A stretch of DNA of 64,000 bases from Falsiroseomonas oleicola (lineage in GTDB: Bacteria > Pseudomonadota > Alphaproteobacteria > Acetobacterales > Acetobacteraceae): the NCBI RefSeq assembly GCF_019029495.1, contig NZ_JAERQM010000004.1, positions 354,880 to 418,879 on the forward strand. Reading direction: 5' to 3'. Under the pieces are notes generated by a model. The model made no database searches. It worked only from the letters and a program-made list of their open reading frames with translations, and had not been told where the DNA came from. A program made the translations under genes and the position numbers. Every line of letters starts with the position of its first letter. Position 1 is the first letter of the stretch. This document shows positions 9,337-17,521 of the stretch, one piece after another.

Positions 9337-10686
9337 ATGAACCTGCATCGCCTGTTGCTGAAGCGCCAGGAACAGGGGCGTCCCGTGCGGGTCGCCGTGA
9401 TCGGCGCAGGCAAGTTCGGCTCCATGTTCCTGCACCAGGCGCCGCGCACGCCGGGGCTGCATGTGCTGGGCATCGCCGATCTCTCCATCCCCCGCGCCCG
9501 CGCGGCCCTGTCCCGCATCCATTGGGCGCCGGAGGCTGGCGGCGCGCCGGACGCCGCGACGGCGGCGCGGACCGGCGCCACCTGGCTGACCGAGGACGCG
9601 CTGGCACTGATCGCCGACCCCCATGTGGAGGTGGTGGTGGAGGCCACCGGCGACCCCGCCGCCGGCCTGATCCATGCCCGCCACGCCATGCGCCACGGCA
9701 AGCATGTGGTGATGGTGAATGTGGAGGCCGATGTGCTGGCCGGCCCACTTCTGGCGCGGGAGGCCGCGGCGGCCGGCGTGGTCTATTCCATGGCCTATGG
9801 CGACCAGCCGGCTTTGGTGGCGGAGCTGGTGGACACCATCCGCACCGGCGGATTTTCGGTGATCGCCGCCGGCAAGGGCACCAAATACCTGCCCGCCTAT
9901 CACGACAGCACGCCGGAGACGGTCTGGGACTTCTACGGGCTGACGGCGGAACAGGCGCGGGAGGGCGGGATGAATCCCCGCATGTTCAACTCCTTCCTCG
10001 ATGGCACGAAGTCGGGCATCGAGATGGCGGCCATCGCCAATGCCACCGGCCTGGCCCCGCCGGAGGATGGCCTGGCCTTCCCGCCCGCCGGAACCAGCCA
10101 GCTTCCCGACCTGCTGCGGCCGCATAACGAGGGCGGCACTTTGGCCCGCAAGGGCGTGGTCGAGGTGGTGTCGTCACTGACCCGGGATGGCGCCGAGATT
10201 CCGGACAATCTCCGCTGGGGCGTCTATGTCGTCTTCGAGGGGGACACCGACTACGCCCGTCGCTGCTTCGCCGAATATGGCGTGGCCACCGACAGCACCG
10301 GTCGTTATGCCGCGCTGTGGCGGCCCTATCACTTCATCGGGCTGGAGCTCGGCGTCTCCGTTGCCTCCGCCGCCCTGCGCGGCGAGCCGACGGGAAGCCC
10401 GGAAAGCTGGTCGGCGGATTGCGTCGCCATCGCCAAGCGCGACCTGGCCGCGGGCGAGGTGCTGGATGGGGAGGGTGGGGCGACCGTCTGGGGCAAGTGC
10501 ATCCCCGCCGCCCGGTCCCGCGGGCTGGGTGCCGTGCCGATTGGCCTGGCGCATGGCGTGCGACTGGCCCGGCCGGTGCGGCAGGGTGCGCTGCTGACCG
10601 AGGCGGATCTGCACCCGCCGCCGGCCGAGGGGCCGGCTGGCGTCGCCAGGGCCGTGCGTGCCGAGATGATCGCCTCGTCCCTGTAG
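9337..10686 (+). CDS. Homoserine dehydrogenase-like NAD(P) oxidoreductase with C-terminal SAF domain
   Basis: This 449-residue protein begins with a Rossmann fold (VRVAVIGAGKFGSMF), followed by a homoserine-dehydrogenase-like middle (VEATGDPAAGLIHARHAM; GKGTKYLPAYHDSTPETV). The C-terminal 90 residues look like a SAF domain (AIAKRDLAAGEVLDGEGG and GALLTEADL), the fold of sialate synthases and FlgA. Such Rossmann-SAF fusions occur beside sugar-acid catabolic genes; the reaction is not settled. AGGA lies eight bases before the ATG. It probably forms a transcript with the two preceding genes. Confidence 0.8.
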   Translation: MNLHRLLLKRQEQGRPVRVAVIGAGKFGSMFLHQAPRTPGLHVLGIADLSIPRARAALSRIHWAPEAGGAPDAATAARTGATWLTEDALALIADPHVEVVVEATGDPAAGLIHARHAMRHGKHVVMVNVEADVLAGPLLAREAAAAGVVYSMAYGDQPALVAELVDTIRTGGFSVIAAGKGTKYLPAYHDSTPETVWDFYGLTAEQAREGGMNPRMFNSFLDGTKSGIEMAAIANATGLAPPEDGLAFPPAGTSQLPDLLRPHNEGGTLARKGVVEVVSSLTRDGAEIPDNLRWGVYVVFEGDTDYARRCFAEYGVATDSTGRYAALWRPYHFIGLELGVSVASAALRGEPTGSPESWSADCVAIAKRDLAAGEVLDGEGGATVWGKCIPAARSRGLGAVPIGLAHGVRLARPVRQGALLTEADLHPPPAEGPAGVARAVRAEMIASSL

Positions 10687-10763
10687 ATAAGTGTCGAATT
10701 GCCACGTCATTCGCATGAATGCGGGCTTTTCGCGGCGCCGCCGGCACGGCTAGGTTAGCGAAC

Positions 10764-11627
10764 ATGCCCATGGCTTCCGCCTTCCGGCTGCTTTTCGCAG
10801 CCGTCATCCTTTTCGGCGGTGCCTGGCCCATCACCAAGGCCGCGCTTGCGGATGCCTCGCCACTTTGGTTTGGCCTCGGTCGATCCGCGCTCGCGGCGCT
10901 GGGGGCGGCCATACTGCTCGCCGCCCTGGGGCGGCTGCGCTTTCCGGCGGCGCAGGACCGTACGGCGGTGCTGTTCCTCGGCGTGTTCCAGCTCGGCGGC
11001 TTCTTCGCGCTGACGCATCTGGCGGTGGCGCTGGTGCCGGCAGGGCGCACCGCGGTGCTGTCCAATGTCGTGACCTATTGGCTGATCCCGCTTTCCGTCC
11101 TGCTGCTGGGGGAGAAGGTCTCCGCCGCGCGCTGGTTCGCCGCCGGGCTGGGGCTGGCGGGGGCGGGGGTGCTGATCGGGCCCTGGGCGGTGGATTGGTC
11201 GGACCACCAGGTGCTGCTCGGGCATTTCATGCTGGTCATGGCCGGCCTGCTCTGGACCATCGCCATCATCGCCTCCCGCAAATGGCCGCCGCGGACGCCG
11301 ATGTTCGACCTGCTGCCCTGGTGCTTCGGTATCGGCGCGCTGATCCTGGTGCCGCTCACTTTGCTGCTGGAGCCGGAGGGCGGCGTCGGCCTGAGTTCCT
11401 GGCCGCATCTTCTGTATATCGGGCTGTTCGCGGCGCCGATCGGCACCTGGTGCGTGATCGAGGCCGGGCGGAAGCTGCCGGGCGCGGTGGCCTCGGTGGG
11501 CTTCCTGATGGTGCCGGCCTTCGGCGTGCTGGTCTCCACCATCTGGCTCGGCGAGCCGCTGGGCTGGGATGTATTGGTGGGTGGCGGGCTGATCGTGGCC
11601 TCGGTCATCATGGCGGCACGCGGATGA
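10764..11627 (+). CDS. EamA/DMT-superfamily permease
   Basis: This inner-membrane protein has 287 residues and about ten predicted helices as two EamA repeats (the first around FGGAWPITKAALADASPLWF, the second from LGHFMLVMAGLLWTIAIIA). The family exports small metabolites or amino acids; the substrate is unknown. The start at 10764 is preferred because it opens directly into the first helix. Its stop overlaps the next gene's start in an ATGA, so the two are translationally coupled. Confidence 0.87.
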   Translation: MPMASAFRLLFAAVILFGGAWPITKAALADASPLWFGLGRSALAALGAAILLAALGRLRFPAAQDRTAVLFLGVFQLGGFFALTHLAVALVPAGRTAVLSNVVTYWLIPLSVLLLGEKVSAARWFAAGLGLAGAGVLIGPWAVDWSDHQVLLGHFMLVMAGLLWTIAIIASRKWPPRTPMFDLLPWCFGIGALILVPLTLLLEPEGGVGLSSWPHLLYIGLFAAPIGTWCVIEAGRKLPGAVASVGFLMVPAFGVLVSTIWLGEPLGWDVLVGGGLIVASVIMAARG

Positions 11628-12388
11628 AATTGAACGTCACGGAAATGGGCGAGGGTGCCCCGGTGGTTCTGCTGCACGGGCTGCTCGGCGCCGGCCAGAA
11701 TTTCGGCGCGGTGCAGAAGGCGCTGGCGGCGGATGGCTTCCGCGTGCTGGCGCTGGACCTGCGCAATCACGGCGCCTCCCCGCATGCCGAGGGCATGGGT
11801 TATGCGGATATGGCGGCGGATGTGGCGGAGACGCTGCGGGCGGAGGGTGCCTGGCCCGCCGCCATCATCGGCCATTCCATGGGCGGCAAGGTGGCGATGG
11901 CCCTGGCGCTGGCGGAAGGTGCGGGCGTGTCACGGCTGCTGGTGGCGGATATCGCCCCCGTCACCTACCCGTCGCCGCTGTTCAACGCCTATATCGCCGC
12001 GATGCGCGCGATCCCGCTGCGCCCCGGCCTGACGCGGCGGGAGGCCGATGCGGCGCTGGTCGCCGCCGTGCCCGCCGCGCCGCTGCGCGCCTTCCTGCTG
12101 CAGAACCTGGTCTTCACCAGCGACCCGCCGGCCTGGCGCATCGGGCTGGAGGCGATCGCCGCCGGCATGCCGGATATCGGTGGCTGGCCCGATCTGCCGG
12201 GGCGCTATGACGGGCCGGTGCTGGTGCTGGCCGGCGAGACCTCGGACTACGTCCAGCCGGAGCACTGGCCGATCTTCCAGCGCCTTTTCCCGGCCGCCGA
12301 ACGCGCGAAGATCGCTGCCGGCCACTGGCTGCATGCGGAGAATCCCCAGGCCTTCCTGGCAGCCGTGCGGGGTTTCCTGACGGCCTGA
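11624..12388 (+). CDS. Alpha/beta hydrolase, YbfF-like esterase
   Basis: This 254-residue cytoplasmic hydrolase has the oxyanion segment LLHGLLGAGQNF, the nucleophile elbow GHSMGG (Ser85) and a late histidine in AAGHWLHAENP (His234 or His237). The order LDLRNHGASPH and the short cap resemble the YbfF acyl-CoA/ester hydrolases. It starts inside the preceding permease gene (ATGA overlap). It ends one base from the convergent small peptide gene. Confidence 0.88.
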   Translation: MKLNVTEMGEGAPVVLLHGLLGAGQNFGAVQKALAADGFRVLALDLRNHGASPHAEGMGYADMAADVAETLRAEGAWPAAIIGHSMGGKVAMALALAEGAGVSRLLVADIAPVTYPSPLFNAYIAAMRAIPLRPGLTRREADAALVAAVPAAPLRAFLLQNLVFTSDPPAWRIGLEAIAAGMPDIGGWPDLPGRYDGPVLVLAGETSDYVQPEHWPIFQRLFPAAERAKIAAGHWLHAENPQAFLAAVRGFLTA

Positions 12389-12389
12389 G

Positions 12390-12578
12390 TCAGGACCCGC
12401 CGCGGAATCCCGGGCGGGCCTCGGGCTCCACCTCATCCCCGGAAGGCGGGCCCTCCGGCTCCTCGGTGCCGCCACTCATCCAGTCATTGTCATAGGTGAA
12501 GGAGAAGGCGACGGCGCCACCGACCACTTCGGTGAGGGCCTCGTCATCCAATGGGACGGGTGCCTTGGGGTCCGTCAT
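12390..12578 (-). CDS. Small peptide with double-glycine leader-like motif
   Basis: This 62-residue peptide begins MTDPKAPVPLDDEALTEVVGG. The pattern of an acidic helix followed by L-x2-V-x-GG resembles the leader peptides of bacteriocins and other RiPP precursors cleaved after GG by C39 peptidases. The part after GG is acidic and Gly/Pro-rich (DNDWMSGGTEEPEGPPSGDE), with no cysteines. A good ribosome site (GGGAG, about seven bases away) selects this start over the longer frame to 12686. No modification enzyme, peptidase or exporter gene is adjacent, so export or maturation is unproven. Confidence 0.65.
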   Translation of the reverse strand: MTDPKAPVPLDDEALTEVVGGAVAFSFTYDNDWMSGGTEEPEGPPSGDEVEPEARPGFRGGS

Positions 12579-12620
12579 GCCTGTGCTCCCTTCATCGATC
12601 CTGACCCGATTCAGCACATC

Positions 12621-12644
12621 TTGTGCCGTTCCGAAAAGGCACAA
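12621..12644. promoter_or_regulatory. Inverted repeat upstream of the GG-leader peptide gene
   Basis: TTGTGCC at 12621-12627 and GGCACAA at 12638-12644 form a perfect 7-base inverted repeat with a 10-base spacer, 43 bases upstream of the peptide's ATG. It lies in a short AT-richer patch. It could be an operator or a leader hairpin; no regulator can be named. Confidence 0.35.
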
Positions 12645-12682
12645 TAAACAAGATTGTCCAGCTACCGCCGGGACGGCGGCCG

Positions 12683-13732
12683 TCACCCCAGCCGGATCAA
12701 CGTGATCTCCGGCGGCACGCCGAAGCGCACCGGCAGCAGGGACGTGCCGAGCCCGCCCGAGACGATCAGGTGCTTCCCCGCCTCCTCCACATGCCCGTAG
12801 GCATAGCGATTGCCGAAGGCGGAGGGGACATAGGGCGAGAAGCCCGCCACCCGCACCTGCCCGCCATGGGTATGGCCACAGATGGTCAGCGCCACCCGAT
12901 CCGCGGGGACGGTGGGGAAGATATCCGGCTCATGGCACAGCAGGATCACCGGGTCCTGGTCCCGCACCCCGCCGAGGGTGCGTCCCAGATGGTTGGCGCC
13001 GAGGTAGCGGCCATCATCGGTCTCCCGGAACGCCCAGAGACTGCCGCTGCCGGCCAGCCAGAATCCCTGGCCGCGAAAGCCGGTCTTCACCGCCGCATTG
13101 TGCAGCACGGAGATGCCGGCTTCGGCCAGGACCCGCGCGGTGCGCGGCACGCCGCGGCGGAAGCGCTGCACCTGCGCATCCTCCCACCAGTCGTGGTTGC
13201 CGAGCACGCTGTGCACGCCATGCGGCGCGCGCAGATCCTTCAGCAGTTGCGCCGTCTCGGTCACCGGGATGCCGTGCTTCACCAGCGCGCCGCCGCCCAT
13301 GTAGTCGCCCAGCAGCACCACCAGGTCGGGCCGCAGCGCATTGGTGGCGGCGACGATCTGCGCAACGCGCTCCAGCGGCATCTGCGGTTCGCAGGCATGG
13401 ATGTCGGAGAGGGCGGCGATGGTCAGGGGTCGGCCGGCGGGCCAGTTCGGCGGATGCAGCCGGTATTCGGCGATGCCGAGGCGATAGGTCGGCTCGATCC
13501 AGAAGGCGTAGAGCCCGCCCACCGCACCGATCGCGGTCATGCCGCCCAGGGTGGTCAGCAGCGCCCGGCGCGTGGACATGGCCGGAGGTGGCGGCGGCGG
13601 CGCGGCACGGGGCGACGGCGTTAGGGGCGCCGGAGTCCGGGGCGGGGCTTCGGCGGGGGACGCTTCCGGGGCTGGAGCCCGGGGCAGTTCGGGGCGGGTC
13701 GGAACGCGCCGGCTTTCCCGCGGCAGCTTCAC
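12683..13732 (-). CDS. Metallophosphoesterase, membrane-anchored (YkuE-like)
   Basis: This calcineurin-like phosphoesterase has the metal-site motifs in order: SDIHACE, GDYMGG, GNHDWW and CGHTHGGQ. Ahead of them is a twin-arginine/anchor segment (STRRALLTTLGGMTAIGAVGG). I chose the GTG at 13732 because it overlaps the glycosylase stop (GTGA) and the 50 intervening codons keep high third-position GC. They encode a Pro/Ala-rich cytoplasmic extension. The alternative ATG at 13579 gives 298 residues with the anchor at the N-terminus. It probably acts on the outer face of the inner membrane, perhaps on lipid or nucleotide phosphoesters. Confidence 0.83.
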   Translation of the reverse strand: MKLPRESRRVPTRPELPRAPAPEASPAEAPPRTPAPLTPSPRAAPPPPPPAMSTRRALLTTLGGMTAIGAVGGLYAFWIEPTYRLGIAEYRLHPPNWPAGRPLTIAALSDIHACEPQMPLERVAQIVAATNALRPDLVVLLGDYMGGGALVKHGIPVTETAQLLKDLRAPHGVHSVLGNHDWWEDAQVQRFRRGVPRTARVLAEAGISVLHNAAVKTGFRGQGFWLAGSGSLWAFRETDDGRYLGANHLGRTLGGVRDQDPVILLCHEPDIFPTVPADRVALTICGHTHGGQVRVAGFSPYVPSAFGNRYAYGHVEEAGKHLIVSGGLGTSLLPVRFGVPPEITLIRLG

Positions 13733-14406
13733 AGGGCGGCGCCCGGCACCGCCGGCGTGGCCTTGCCGCCGGGCTTGGGCTTCAGCCGGGCGATCCGGTC
13801 GGCATCCGCGACGCGCCACAGATACCAGGCGGCGACACTCCGCCAGGGTGCCCAGGCCTCGCCGATCGCGGCGAGTTCCTTCGGCTTCGGCTGCGCCTCC
13901 AGCCCCGCGGCGACTTTCCAGCCCTCCCGCACGCCGAAATCGTCGATCGGCAGCACGTCGCGCCGGCCGAGGGTGAAGATCAGCATCATCTCCACCGTCC
14001 AGCGGCCGACGCCGCGAATCGCCACCAGCCGCTCGATCAGCGCCTCGTCCGGCAGCCGGGCGGCGGCATCGCCGGTCGGCACCAGCCCGCCCACCGCCTT
14101 CTCCGCGATGTCGCGGATCGCGGCGACCTTGTTGCCGGACAGCCCGCAGCCGCGCATCGCCTCCACCGGCGTGTCCAGCACCAAAGCAGCGGGCGGGAAG
14201 TCGTGGCCCGGATAAAGCGCGATGAAGCGGCCGAGAATCGCCTCCGCCGCGCGGCCATGCACCTGCTGGTGCGTGATCGCGCGCACCAGCGCCTCATAGG
14301 GTTCGCGCGCCGCCGCCCCCAGCGTGCAGGGGCCGATCTGGCGGATGATGCGCTTCATCACCGGGTCGCGGCGCAGATGGCGCAGCGCCGCGGCGGTGGC
14401 GATCAC
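13729..14406 (-). CDS. DNA-3-methyladenine glycosylase II (AlkA-type, HhH-GPD)
   Basis: This 225-residue base-excision repair glycosylase removes alkylated purines. The helix-hairpin-helix plus GPD region reads AIRGVGRWTVEMMLIFTLGR and then VLPIDDFGVREG, where the second Asp of IDD fits the catalytic residue. ITHQQVHGRAAEAILGRF is the usual interhelical block. It lacks the AlkA N-terminal domain, as in the compact bacterial form. The start is a GTG at 14406 overlapping the TRAP permease stop; an internal ATG lies 16 codons later. Confidence 0.88.
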   Translation of the reverse strand: MIATAAALRHLRRDPVMKRIIRQIGPCTLGAAAREPYEALVRAITHQQVHGRAAEAILGRFIALYPGHDFPPAALVLDTPVEAMRGCGLSGNKVAAIRDIAEKAVGGLVPTGDAAARLPDEALIERLVAIRGVGRWTVEMMLIFTLGRRDVLPIDDFGVREGWKVAAGLEAQPKPKELAAIGEAWAPWRSVAAWYLWRVADADRIARLKPKPGGKATPAVPGAAL

Positions 14407-15680
14407 CGGAAGACCAGCGTCGGCAGCGCCAGCACGATCCAGGGCACGTAGGTGATGAGCATCAGGCAGGCGAAGATGACGCCGATGAAGATCGGCAGGT
14501 AGCGCATCATCTTGTCCACGCTGGTGCCGGCCACCTGGGCGGCGGCGAACAGGTTCACGCCGAAGGGCGGCGTGATCATGCCCATCGCCAGGTTCACCAC
14601 CATGACGGTGCCGAAATGCACGCCATCGATGCCGAAGCGCGCCGCCGCTTCCTGCAGGATGGGGGCGAGCACGATGATGGAGGCGCTGGTCTCCACGAAC
14701 ATGCCGATCACGAACAGGAACAGGTTGACGCCCAGCAGGAACATCCCCGCGCCGTCGAAGGTGGTGACCAGCCAGGCGGCGGCGGCATCCGGCACGCCCT
14801 GCCGGTTCAGCAGCCAGGAGAACACCGCCGCGCAGGCGATGATGAACAGGATCACCGCGCTGCTGATCACCGATTTGCGGAAGATCGGGAACAGGTCGCG
14901 CCAGCCGATCTCCCGGTGCAGGAACATGCCGACCAGGATGGCATAGGCGACGGCGATGACGCTGGCCTCGGTCGGCGTGGTGATGCCGCCATAGATGCCG
15001 CCGAGCACGACGACGGGCATGAACAGCGCGAAGCCGGCCTGGCGCGTCGCCGTCAGGACGCCCAGCCTGCCCTCCCCATCCTGCTTGCCCCAGCCCTTGA
15101 GGCGGCACCAGATCAGCACGGTGGACACCAGCGCGCCGGCGATCAGGATGCCCGGGGCGATGCCGGCGATGAACAGCTCCGGAATGCTGGTCTGCGTCGT
15201 GACGCCGTAGAGGATCATCGGAATCGAGGGCGGGATCACCACGCCGAGTTCCGCCGCCGTGGCCTGCAAGGCGGCGGCGAAGGCCACCGGATAGCCGGCG
15301 CGGACCAGCGCCGGGATCATGATGGCGCCGACCGCGAAGGTGGTGGCGACGGAACTGCCGCTGATGGCGGCGAAGATCATGCAGGTGACGACACAGGTGG
15401 CGGGCAGCCCGCCCTGGATGCCGCCGACGATGGATTGCGCGAAGGCGACCAGGCGGCGGGAGATGCCGCCCACATCCATCAGGTTGCCGGCCAGGATGAA
15501 GAAGGGAATGGCTGCCAGCGGAAACTTGTCCAGCGCCACGAACAGCTGCTGGGCCGCGACGATCAGCGGGAAATTGGTGAAACCATGGATGCCGATGATG
15601 GCGGCAAGCCCGATGGCCACGGCAACCGGCACGCTGATGGCGAAGAGCACCAGCATGACCGTCAGCATCGCGCCACTCAT
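14403..15680 (-). CDS. dctM: TRAP transporter large permease (DctM)
   Basis: This 425-residue integral membrane protein is the large subunit of a tripartite ATP-independent periplasmic transporter, a Na+-driven organic-acid importer. It has about twelve hydrophobic spans and family blocks such as PFFILAGNLMDVGGISRRL, SGSSVATTFAVGAIMIPAL, PPSIPMILYGV and TPTEASVIAVAYA. Its order with dctQ (25 bp upstream) and dctP matches a standard TRAP operon. The glycosylase start overlaps its stop by 4 bp. Confidence 0.93.
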   Translation of the reverse strand: MSGAMLTVMLVLFAISVPVAVAIGLAAIIGIHGFTNFPLIVAAQQLFVALDKFPLAAIPFFILAGNLMDVGGISRRLVAFAQSIVGGIQGGLPATCVVTCMIFAAISGSSVATTFAVGAIMIPALVRAGYPVAFAAALQATAAELGVVIPPSIPMILYGVTTQTSIPELFIAGIAPGILIAGALVSTVLIWCRLKGWGKQDGEGRLGVLTATRQAGFALFMPVVVLGGIYGGITTPTEASVIAVAYAILVGMFLHREIGWRDLFPIFRKSVISSAVILFIIACAAVFSWLLNRQGVPDAAAAWLVTTFDGAGMFLLGVNLFLFVIGMFVETSASIIVLAPILQEAAARFGIDGVHFGTVMVVNLAMGMITPPFGVNLFAAAQVAGTSVDKMMRYLPIFIGVIFACLMLITYVPWIVLALPTLVFR

Positions 15681-15705
15681 GGCGCGTCATCCTTATGGTG
15701 GCCGC

Positions 15706-16302
15706 TCATGCGGCGTACTCCAGCTCGGCATCACGCCGGTCGAGGAAATGCGCGAGGGCGCCGATCATGGCGAAGACCGCGCCGACGGGGATCGCCGCAT
15801 AGCCCCAGGTCATCGAGACCTCGAGCCCCGCCATCTCCTGGAACTGCACGCGCTGCGCCATGGTCCAGCCGAACCAGAACATGATGCCCATGAGGGACAG
15901 CGAACAGGCCAGCGCTGCCGCCTCGATGGACCGGCGCAGGGCGCCGGAGGTCAGGCGGTGCGCCACGTCGATGGACACCAGCGCGCCGCCGCGCAGCGCC
16001 AGCGCCACGCCGAGATAGGCCATCCAGATCAGCGCCGTCCGCACCAGCGCCTCCGACCAGATGGAGGGTGTTTCGGTCGCAAATCGGGCAAAAACCTGCC
16101 ACAGCCCCGCCGCCGCCGCGAGGGCCAGGGCAAGGCAGGCCAGGATGGCGGCGATGCCGGTCGCCACGCGGTCCAACCGCAGCACCGCCGTCCGGATCAT
16201 CCCCCTGACGCCACCGCCGGAGCCCGCCCAGAGTGCCAGCAGGACGACGGCGAGCGTCGCCGCCCCCGTCACCTGCAATGGCACCACGTTCATCATGTTC
16301 AT
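15706..16302 (-). CDS. dctQ: TRAP transporter small permease (DctQ)
   Basis: This is the small membrane subunit that partners DctM. Four helices fit the family: VATGIAAILACLALALAAAAG, LIWMAYLGVALALRGG, LACSLSLMGIMFWFGW and AAIPVGAVFAMIGALAHFL. The start at 16302 adds an extra hydrophobic segment. The ATG at 16200 (MIRTAVLRLDRV) gives the conventional four-helix length and may be the true start. It lies between dctP and dctM on the same strand. Confidence 0.85.
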   Translation of the reverse strand: MNMMNVVPLQVTGAATLAVVLLALWAGSGGGVRGMIRTAVLRLDRVATGIAAILACLALALAAAAGLWQVFARFATETPSIWSEALVRTALIWMAYLGVALALRGGALVSIDVAHRLTSGALRRSIEAAALACSLSLMGIMFWFGWTMAQRVQFQEMAGLEVSMTWGYAAIPVGAVFAMIGALAHFLDRRDAELEYAA

Positions 16303-16360
16303 CGCGTGGATTCCGGATGCGGAAAGGGCACGGCGCGATGCCGTGCCCGACTGCGGAGTC

Positions 16361-17332
16361 TCAGTTGGCGCGCCACTCACGAATGCGGCGCAGGGTGGCG
16401 GCATCCAGCGTCCGCTCCCATTCCGCGAAGGCCGGGGCCAGGGCGGTCTGGAAGGCGGCGGTGTCGACCTCCGTCACCACCGTCATGCCGCGGCGGCGCA
16501 GCTCGGCCACGCCGGCTTCCTCATCCGCCGTGACGCGATTGCGGTTGGCGGTCTGCGCCTCGCGCGCCGCCTGCTGGAACAGCGCGCGGTCGGCCGCGTT
16601 GAAGCGCGCGACCATCGCCGGGTTGCAGATCATCACCTGCGGCGAATAGACGTGGCGCGTCATGGTGAAGTAGCGCTGCACCTGGTTGATGTTGTTCGCC
16701 ACGATGACCGAGATCGGATTCTCCTGCCCATCCACCGTGCCCTGCTGCAGGGCCGGGATGAGCTCGGAGAAGGCCATCGGCGTCGGCAGCGCGCCGAGCG
16801 TGGTGAAGGCCCGGATATGCACCTGGTTCTCCATGGTGCGGATCTTCAACCCGCGCAGGTCGGCGGGGGTGTTCACCTCGCGCCGCGAGTTCGTCAGGTT
16901 GCGGAAGCCGTTCTCGATCCAGACCACGCCGACCAGGCCGCGCGCGTTGAAGCGGTTCAGCACCTGCTGGCCGATCTCGCTGTCCAGCACGCCGCGCGCA
17001 TGGGTGGCATCGCGGAACAGGAAGGGCACGTCGAAGATGCGCACCTCCGGCACGAAATTGCCGACCGGGCCGGTGGAGGTGAAGGTGCAGTCGATGGTGC
17101 CGATCTGCACGCTCTCGACCATCTCGCGCTCATTGTCGTTGCGCTGAGTGGTGACGCTGTAGCGCCCGTTGGTCAGCCGCTCCAGCGCCGTCTTGAAGGT
17201 ATGGGCGCCGACGCCGGTATGGCTGTCGAGCGGCAGCGCGTGCTGCACGGTCAATTGCGTCTGTGCCTGCGCCGAAAAGGCGAAGGGCAGCATCAGCGCG
17301 GCGGCAAGCGCCACGCGGCGGGTCGCTTTCAT
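16361..17332 (-). CDS. dctP: TRAP transporter substrate-binding protein (DctP), copy 1
   Basis: This is a 323-residue periplasmic binding protein with a Sec signal (MKATRRVALAAALMLPFAFSAQA). Family blocks include the VPFLFRDATHARGVLDSE region, the arginine-bearing NTPADLRGLKIRTMENQVH, which contacts the ligand carboxylate in DctP proteins, and PALQQGTVDGQENP. GGGAG precedes the ATG. It lies immediately upstream of dctQM. A second DctP gene of the same length lies behind it in the same orientation. Confidence 0.92.
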   Translation of the reverse strand: MKATRRVALAAALMLPFAFSAQAQTQLTVQHALPLDSHTGVGAHTFKTALERLTNGRYSVTTQRNDNEREMVESVQIGTIDCTFTSTGPVGNFVPEVRIFDVPFLFRDATHARGVLDSEIGQQVLNRFNARGLVGVVWIENGFRNLTNSRREVNTPADLRGLKIRTMENQVHIRAFTTLGALPTPMAFSELIPALQQGTVDGQENPISVIVANNINQVQRYFTMTRHVYSPQVMICNPAMVARFNAADRALFQQAAREAQTANRNRVTADEEAGVAELRRRGMTVVTEVDTAAFQTALAPAFAEWERTLDAATLRRIREWRAN

Positions 17333-17521
17333 GGATGGACTCCCTGGAGATGAGCACCGTTGGATCGGCGCTGCATGCATAGAGCGTATAGATGCATTGC
17401 GGTGGGGGCATCAATCCCAGGCGAGGGACTGATGGATCGCGCGAGCGAAACGCCAAGGGGCGCGGCTTGCACCGCGCCCCCCCCTGTCATTGCGCCTGGC
17501 AGGCCCTCGGGCAGGTCTGCC

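Noticed and set aside
6662-9748. 1028-codon minus-strand frame through the quinone oxidoreductase region
   Set aside because: Only the last 429 codons (from 7951) match a binding protein. The rest lies opposite a well-supported gene.
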